NCBI GenBank assembly: GCA_964565415.1
Contig: CAZMEX010000016.1
Coordinates: 1 to 54,856, forward strand
DNA: 54,856 nt
Origin: JAIOSM01 sp964565415
GTDB taxonomy: Bacteria > Desulfobacterota > Desulfobacteria > Desulfobacterales > Desulfobacteraceae
Direction: 5' to 3'
Below, one piece after another: positions 49,767-54,856 of the stretch. Positions within the stretch are counted from its first letter, which is position 1; each line of letters opens with the position of its first letter. The notes under the pieces were generated by a model, which saw only the letters and a program-made list of their open reading frames with translations, was not told where the DNA came from and did no database searches. Both the position numbers and the translations under genes were made by a program.

Positions 49767-52700
49767 TTATTTTCCCTTGTGCCACCTTTTTTCCCTACTG
49801 TTTTGCCTGACTGGTGCACAGGAAGTCTTTATGGAATTTTTTCCAAAAATAAGATCAACCTCGTTAAAGAATTCTTTCGTACTTGAGACTTTGAATTCAT
49901 CAGATGTTTTAATTAAAACTTCTGGTTGCCCCTGTTGGCTGATTGCCAGGTATGAAGAGCATTTACCAGGATATAAGGAGAAAATACTTTTTAACTTTTC
50001 TAAATTTTCCAGGGTGTTTAAAGAGTGATCAATTTTGATCACAACACTTGCGATCCATTCCTCCCCAGCTTTTTCAATGGGTATAATTTTTTTGGCAATA
50101 AGATTTATGGAATTTTCTTTTTTTTGAATGTCTCCTTCTAAAACAACAGGCTCTTCATCAATAATTAATTGATGGGTATCAACATAGAGATCTGGAAAAA
50201 CTACTATTTCAACGATTCCCTGACCATCATCAATTGTGGCAAATGCCATCATATCCCCTTTTTTAGTTTTATGAGCTTTTTCAAGTTTTAAAAAACCTGC
50301 TATCCTGACGGTTTTGCCATGGGGAAAATCATTGATATTTAAAGATGATGTACTACAATATTTTTTAATAGTATCAGAATATTTTTTTAAGGGGTGTCCT
50401 GAAAAATAGAAACCTAGAAACTCTTTTTCATAAAACAGCAGATCGTTTTCTTCCCACTCTTCAATATCAGGTAATAAAGGTGGCTTTGATGTGATATCAG
50501 CCCCAACAGCAGTATCTGCAAAAAGATCAAGTTGAGCATCATTTTTCTCCCTTTGAATCCTTGATCCATGTTCAAGTGCATCTTCTAAAATAGCCATCAT
50601 CTGACTTCTTTTACTGTTAAAGGAATCAAATGCACCACATTTAATTAAAGATTCAAAAACCCTTTTATTTACTTTGCTTAAATTTACTTTTTCACAAAAA
50701 TCAAAAATTGATTCAAATGATGAATGTTTAATCCTTGAAGCTACAATCTCTTCAACTGCTGCGTGCCCAACATTCTTTACAGCAGCAAGTCCGTAGGTTA
50801 TGGCATTGTCAGACACAGCAAAAACTACGTCACTTGTGTTAACATCGGGCTTAAGTATCTTAATATCATGGGTTTTACACTCTTCAATAAATTTAACTAT
50901 GTTATCAGTGTTTTTCATTTCACTTGTCATGAGAGCTGCAATAAATTCAAGAGGAAAGTTTGCTTTAAGGTATGCAGTTTGATAACTGATTAATGCATAG
51001 GCAGCACTATGGGATTTATTAAAACCATAACCACCAAATTTTTCCATTAAATCAAAAACTTCTTTTGCTTTTTTCAAGTCACGGTTGTTCTCTTTTGCTC
51101 CCTTCATAAAAAGAACACGATGCTCTTCCATCATGGATTTTATTTTTTTACCCATGGCTTTTCTTAAACCATCAGCATCAGCCATGGAGTAATTAGCAAG
51201 GACTGAAGAAATTTTCATCACCTGTTCCTGGTATAAAATAACACCATAGGTCTCCCGGAGAATAGGCTCTAACTCTTTAAACTGATACACAACCTCCTGT
51301 CTGCCATGCTTTCTCTCAACATAGTTGTCAGCCATGCCGCTTTCAAGGGGACCTGGTCTATATAAAGCAACAAGGGCAACAATATCATTAAAGGTTTCTG
51401 GTTTTAATTTTTTTATAAGATCTTTCATACCTGAACTTTCAAGCTGAAATACGCCAGTTGTATCACCTGCCTCAAGAAGCTTAAAAGTTTTTTTATCATT
51501 GGGATCAAGATTGTTTAAATCAGGAATCTTTTTTGAACTCTTTTTTAATAATTCAATGGTATTTTTTATAACAGTAAGATTTCTAAGTCCTAAAAAATCA
51601 AATTTTACAAGTCCGATTTTTTCAACATAGTTCATATCAAACTGTGTTACAGTCTCACCATCTTTACCTTTGTATAGTGGTAAATAACTGACAAGTGGCT
51701 TGTCACTGATAACAACACCTGCAGCATGGGTTGATGCATGCCTTGGCAAGCCTTCAAGAACCAAAGCTACTTCAACCATTTTTTCTTTTAATTCTGAGTC
51801 TGAGGTTATCTCGCTTATTTGAGGTATATCATCAAGGGCCTGCTGCAAATTTTTAACATTATCAGGAATTAATTTTGCTATTTGATCCACTTCAGGTAAA
51901 GGTACACCAAGTACTCTGCCAACATCTCTGATGGCAGCCTTTGCTTTTAATTTACCAAAGGTAATAATCTGACAGACATTGTCACCGCCGCCATAGCGGT
52001 TTATGACATATTCATATACTTTTTCTCTGCCTTCAATGCAAAAATCAATATCAATATCAGGCATACTCATTCTTGATGGGTTAAGAAATCTTTCAAAAAT
52101 CAGACCATGTTCAATGGGGTCAAGATCAGTTATACCCATAACAAAGGCAACCATGCTGCCTGCTGCTGATCCCCTGCCAGGTCCCACCGGAACATTTATT
52201 TCTCTGGCATATCTTATAAAATCTGCAACTATGAGAAAATATCCTGGAAAACCCATTTTTAAGATGGTTTCGATCTCATAATCTAAACGTTCTTTATATA
52301 TTTTTTCATCGATATCAGGGTTTGCAGATTTGATAGTTTCAATTTTTTTATCAAAACCTTCAAGGGCTAGTTTTTTAAAAAGATCATTTTCTGATTCCCC
52401 GGTTTTATTGTCAAATTGTGGGAAATGATAAGTTTTATCATCAAATTCCACATTACATTGATCTGCAATTATTTTCGTAGTTTCAACAGCTCCAGGGTAA
52501 TTTTGAAAAGAGTCAGCCATTTCCCGGGATGATTTGAAATATAGCTGATCCGAATCAAATTTGAAATGTGAGGGGTCGTCCAGGGTTTTACCAGTCTGTA
52601 TGCATAAAAGGATCTCATGGGCTTTAACATCTTTTTTTGAAAGATAATGACAATCATTTGTTGCAACCAGTGGAATGGAAAGTTTTTCACTTAATCTTAA

Positions 52701-53288
52701 AAGACCTTTGTTGACTTTTTCCTGTATCTCCATTCCATTGTGCTGAATTTCTAAAAAAAAGTTGTCTTCTCCAAAAGCCTTAATATAGGAGATTGCCAGG
52801 TTTTCAGCTTTATCGGTTTTGTTTTGAATAATACTTTGGGGAATATCACCCTTAAGACAAGCTGTCATAGCAATAAGACCATTACTATATTCAGCTAACA
52901 ACTGTTTATCTACCCTGGGCTTATAATAAAAACCATCAAATTGTGCAATTGATGTAAGTTTACAGAGATTGGAATACCCTTCACGATTCTTTGCAAGCAG
53001 AACTAAATGTGACAAACCTTTATGATCCAGAGGTGTTTTGCTTTTTATTGAACCAGGAGCAACATAAACCTCACATCCAATAATTGGTTTAATTGATGCC
53101 TGTTTAGCTTTTTCTACAAACTCTGCAATTCCAAACATGGTGCCGTGGTCCGTGACTGCAACACTGTCCATGCCGTACTCCCTGCACTTATCAAGCAGAT
53201 CATTGAGTCTTATGGCACCGTCAAGAAGAGAGTACTCAGAATGGAGATGTAAATGACAAAATTGTGATACTGAATCTTTGCTGTCCAT
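49767..53288 (-). CDS. dnaE: DNA polymerase III alpha subunit
   Basis: The replicative polymerase catalytic subunit, 1173 residues as in DnaE1 types. N-terminal PHP domain with HLHSEYSLLDG (13-23) and TDHGTMFG; catalytic palm with GPGRGSAAGS and the PDIDIDFC aspartates; the fingers and HhH region (NKSHSAAYALISYQTAYLKA); and a C-terminal OB fold near KTVRIAGFLKLEKAHKTKKGD. No 3'-5' exonuclease insert is seen, so this is not PolC. Its ATG shares one base with the guaB stop (TAATG), so the pair is translationally coupled, unusual partners functionally. It ends 24 bases from the convergent small membrane protein gene. Confidence 0.96.
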   Translation of the reverse strand: MDSKDSVSQFCHLHLHSEYSLLDGAIRLNDLLDKCREYGMDSVAVTDHGTMFGIAEFVEKAKQASIKPIIGCEVYVAPGSIKSKTPLDHKGLSHLVLLAKNREGYSNLCKLTSIAQFDGFYYKPRVDKQLLAEYSNGLIAMTACLKGDIPQSIIQNKTDKAENLAISYIKAFGEDNFFLEIQHNGMEIQEKVNKGLLRLSEKLSIPLVATNDCHYLSKKDVKAHEILLCIQTGKTLDDPSHFKFDSDQLYFKSSREMADSFQNYPGAVETTKIIADQCNVEFDDKTYHFPQFDNKTGESENDLFKKLALEGFDKKIETIKSANPDIDEKIYKERLDYEIETILKMGFPGYFLIVADFIRYAREINVPVGPGRGSAAGSMVAFVMGITDLDPIEHGLIFERFLNPSRMSMPDIDIDFCIEGREKVYEYVINRYGGGDNVCQIITFGKLKAKAAIRDVGRVLGVPLPEVDQIAKLIPDNVKNLQQALDDIPQISEITSDSELKEKMVEVALVLEGLPRHASTHAAGVVISDKPLVSYLPLYKGKDGETVTQFDMNYVEKIGLVKFDFLGLRNLTVIKNTIELLKKSSKKIPDLNNLDPNDKKTFKLLEAGDTTGVFQLESSGMKDLIKKLKPETFNDIVALVALYRPGPLESGMADNYVERKHGRQEVVYQFKELEPILRETYGVILYQEQVMKISSVLANYSMADADGLRKAMGKKIKSMMEEHRVLFMKGAKENNRDLKKAKEVFDLMEKFGGYGFNKSHSAAYALISYQTAYLKANFPLEFIAALMTSEMKNTDNIVKFIEECKTHDIKILKPDVNTSDVVFAVSDNAITYGLAAVKNVGHAAVEEIVASRIKHSSFESIFDFCEKVNLSKVNKRVFESLIKCGAFDSFNSKRSQMMAILEDALEHGSRIQREKNDAQLDLFADTAVGADITSKPPLLPDIEEWEENDLLFYEKEFLGFYFSGHPLKKYSDTIKKYCSTSSLNINDFPHGKTVRIAGFLKLEKAHKTKKGDMMAFATIDDGQGIVEIVVFPDLYVDTHQLIIDEEPVVLEGDIQKKENSINLIAKKIIPIEKAGEEWIASVVIKIDHSLNTLENLEKLKSIFSLYPGKCSSYLAISQQGQPEVLIKTSDEFKVSSTKEFFNEVDLIFGKNSIKTSCAPVRQNSREKRWHKGK

Positions 53289-54760
53289 TATTTATTACTA
53301 TCTATCCGATAGTTTGGTGATTCTTTAGTGATTATAACATCATGCACATGGCTCTCTTTTAAACCTGCAGCACTGATTGTAACAAATTTCGCTTTTTTTC
53401 TTAACTCATCTATTGAAGCTGCACCTACATACCCCATACCAGCTTTAAGTCCTCCAAGGAGTTGAACAATATTCTCTCGGACAGTACCCCTATAGGGGAT
53501 TCTGCCGACAATCCCTTCTGGAATAAGTTCATCCAAATCTTCATTATCTTTTTGGTAATATCTGTCTGAAGACCCTTTTTTCATTGCCTCAATGGAACCC
53601 ATTCCCCGGTATGCTTTATAACTTCTACCCTGATATATAACAATTTCACCGGGGCTCTCTTTTGTACCGGCAAGAAGACTGCCCAGCATAACTGAGTTTG
53701 CTCCAGCACCCAGAGCTTTTGCAATATCTCCGGAAAACTTTATACCACCGTCAGCAATAATTGGAACTCCTGTTTTTTCAGAAATTTCTTTACAATTTTG
53801 AATGGCAGTAAATTGTGGCACACCCACACCTGCAACAATTCTGGTTGTACATATTGACCCGGGTCCAATTCCAATTTTAACTGCGTCAACTCCTGCATCA
53901 ATAAGTGCTTTGGCACCATTTGCAGTTGCTACATTGCCAGCGATTAATTCACAATCCGGAAAAGAGGATTTAATCTCTTTAACTGCATTGATTACATTTA
54001 ATGAGTGTCCATGGGAAGTATCAATCACAAGGGCATCTGCACCAAATTTTAAAAGCCTTTCAACTCTTGACATCATGTCTGAACCAACACCTATTGCTGC
54101 ACCGGTTCTAAGCCTGCCATAGGAATCCTTGCAGGCAAAGGGATATTTTTTTATTTTTTCGATATCTTTAATGGTAATCAAGCCCTTTAATTTCCCACTA
54201 TTATCTACAACTAATAGTTTTTCAATCCTGTGCTGATGGAGGATCTTTTTTGACTCTTCCAGGGTAAACTTTTCAGGAACTGTAACAAGATTTTCAGATG
54301 TCATGACTTGCCTGACAGGTTTTTCAAGTTCGGTTTCAAATCTTAAATCCCTGTTAGTAACAATACCTGCAAGCTTTTCACCATCAACCACAGGAACTCC
54401 TGAGATTCTGTATTTGGACATTACATTTAATACATCTTTGATTAACGTGTCAGGTGTGGCTGTTACAGGATCTACAATCATACCGCTTTCTGACTTTTTT
54501 ACCCTGTCCACTTCAATTGATTGTTCTTCAATGGTTAAATTTCTGTGTATAAAACCCAATCCGCCCATTCTTGCCATGACTATGGCAGAGCGAGCTTCCG
54601 TGACTGTATCCATTGCTGCACTGACAATTGGGATATTAAGGTTAAGATTTTTAGTTAGTTTTGTAGCAGTTTGTGCCTCATCAGGTAAAATCTCTGAATA
54701 TCCGGGTAAAATTAGAACATCATCAAAAGAGAGTCCTTGATTAAATTTTATATCGGTCAT
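53288..54760 (-). CDS. guaB: IMP dehydrogenase
   Basis: It oxidises IMP to XMP, the committed step of GMP synthesis, with NAD+. The 490-residue protein has the barrel split by a two-CBS-domain insert (about 95-205), followed by the catalytic Cys304 loop GIGPGSICTTRIVAG and the flap region containing RGMGSIEAM. LSFDDVLILPGYS (10-22) and VSAAMDTVTE (46-55) are hallmark N-terminal segments. AGGAGT lies 5 bases before the ATG. On the + strand AGACA and TGTCT (54774-54788) make a small hairpin just upstream of that site; I see no convincing promoter in the last 96 bases of the window. dnaE follows with a one-base overlap. Confidence 0.97.
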   Translation of the reverse strand: MTDIKFNQGLSFDDVLILPGYSEILPDEAQTATKLTKNLNLNIPIVSAAMDTVTEARSAIVMARMGGLGFIHRNLTIEEQSIEVDRVKKSESGMIVDPVTATPDTLIKDVLNVMSKYRISGVPVVDGEKLAGIVTNRDLRFETELEKPVRQVMTSENLVTVPEKFTLEESKKILHQHRIEKLLVVDNSGKLKGLITIKDIEKIKKYPFACKDSYGRLRTGAAIGVGSDMMSRVERLLKFGADALVIDTSHGHSLNVINAVKEIKSSFPDCELIAGNVATANGAKALIDAGVDAVKIGIGPGSICTTRIVAGVGVPQFTAIQNCKEISEKTGVPIIADGGIKFSGDIAKALGAGANSVMLGSLLAGTKESPGEIVIYQGRSYKAYRGMGSIEAMKKGSSDRYYQKDNEDLDELIPEGIVGRIPYRGTVRENIVQLLGGLKAGMGYVGAASIDELRKKAKFVTISAAGLKESHVHDVIITKESPNYRIDSNK

Positions 54761-54856
54761 TGTTTACTCCTAAAGACAGCGAATGTCTATTTATTGTGGT
54801 GTTAAAAAGTAATTCATTAAGATATCAAAAAAAGGTCTCTAAATCAATCATCATTC

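Noticed and set aside
1..54856. tRNA or rRNA genes, CRISPR arrays, insertion sequences, prophage or a replication origin
   Set aside because: No cloverleaf-like segment, regularly spaced repeats, transposase, integrase or DnaA-box cluster was seen; nearly all sequence is occupied by housekeeping genes.

Overview
The window looks like one contiguous piece of a low-GC, AT-rich bacterial chromosome carrying housekeeping genes. About 45 protein genes are packed on both strands with very short gaps. I see no rRNA, tRNA, insertion sequence, prophage or CRISPR array. The gene set points to an anaerobic member of the Desulfobacterota, probably Desulfobacterales-like. It includes a mitochondrial/spdEFG1-type EF-G beside an EF-G II paralogue, split glycine decarboxylase (gcvPA/gcvPB), many 4Fe-4S and radical SAM proteins, and NIL-type ferredoxins. 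This placement is inferred from gene families; I cannot name a genus.

Layout. 1-3.2 kb (+): purC, a ParB-like protein and a spore-photoproduct-lyase-like radical SAM protein, coupled by 1-base and 4-base overlaps. 3.3-7.3 kb (-): a long lysine-2,3-aminomutase-like protein with two KamA-type halves, coupled to an amidohydrolase. 7.4-14.6 kb (-): xseA-xseB-ispA-dxs-tlyA, followed by an EF-G II gene and a clear intrinsic terminator. 14.8-15.5 kb (+): a Bax-inhibitor-1 family membrane protein. 15.6-18.1 kb (-): glmM with a GlmU-like protein lacking the nucleotidyltransferase half. 18.2-21.9 kb: pgi (+), a KAS III (-) and a Na+/Ca2+ exchanger (+). 22.0-25.8 kb (+): a lone receiver, a receiver-less sigma-54 activator, a DamX-like ATPase-SPOR protein and an MreB-family actin.

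25.9-34.1 kb is a glycine-cleavage module. lpdA (-) diverges from an Lrp/AsnC regulator followed by gcvT-gcvH-gcvPA-gcvPB and a single gene encoding fused LipB and LipA. The enzyme complex and most of its lipoylation machinery therefore lie together behind one good sigma-70 promoter. 34.1-41.5 kb (-): rsmG and then ileS-lspA-lgt-holA-pyk. 41.8-44.6 kb (+): the main-type EF-G and an orphan P-loop protein. 44.7-48.6 kb (+): a NIL-domain ferredoxin, mnmA, mtaB and a cysteine-rich ferredoxin-like protein. 48.6-54.8 kb: djlA-like (-), a small acidic membrane protein (+), and guaB-dnaE (-, overlapping by one base).

The observations most worth a second look are the two-barrel KamA-like protein, the ParB-like/SPL-like pair in which the SPL catalytic cysteine seems replaced, the LipB-LipA fusion inside the gcv operon, the half-GlmU beside GlmM, and the split two-component/DamX-like/MreB cluster. 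I see no defence system or other accessory island.
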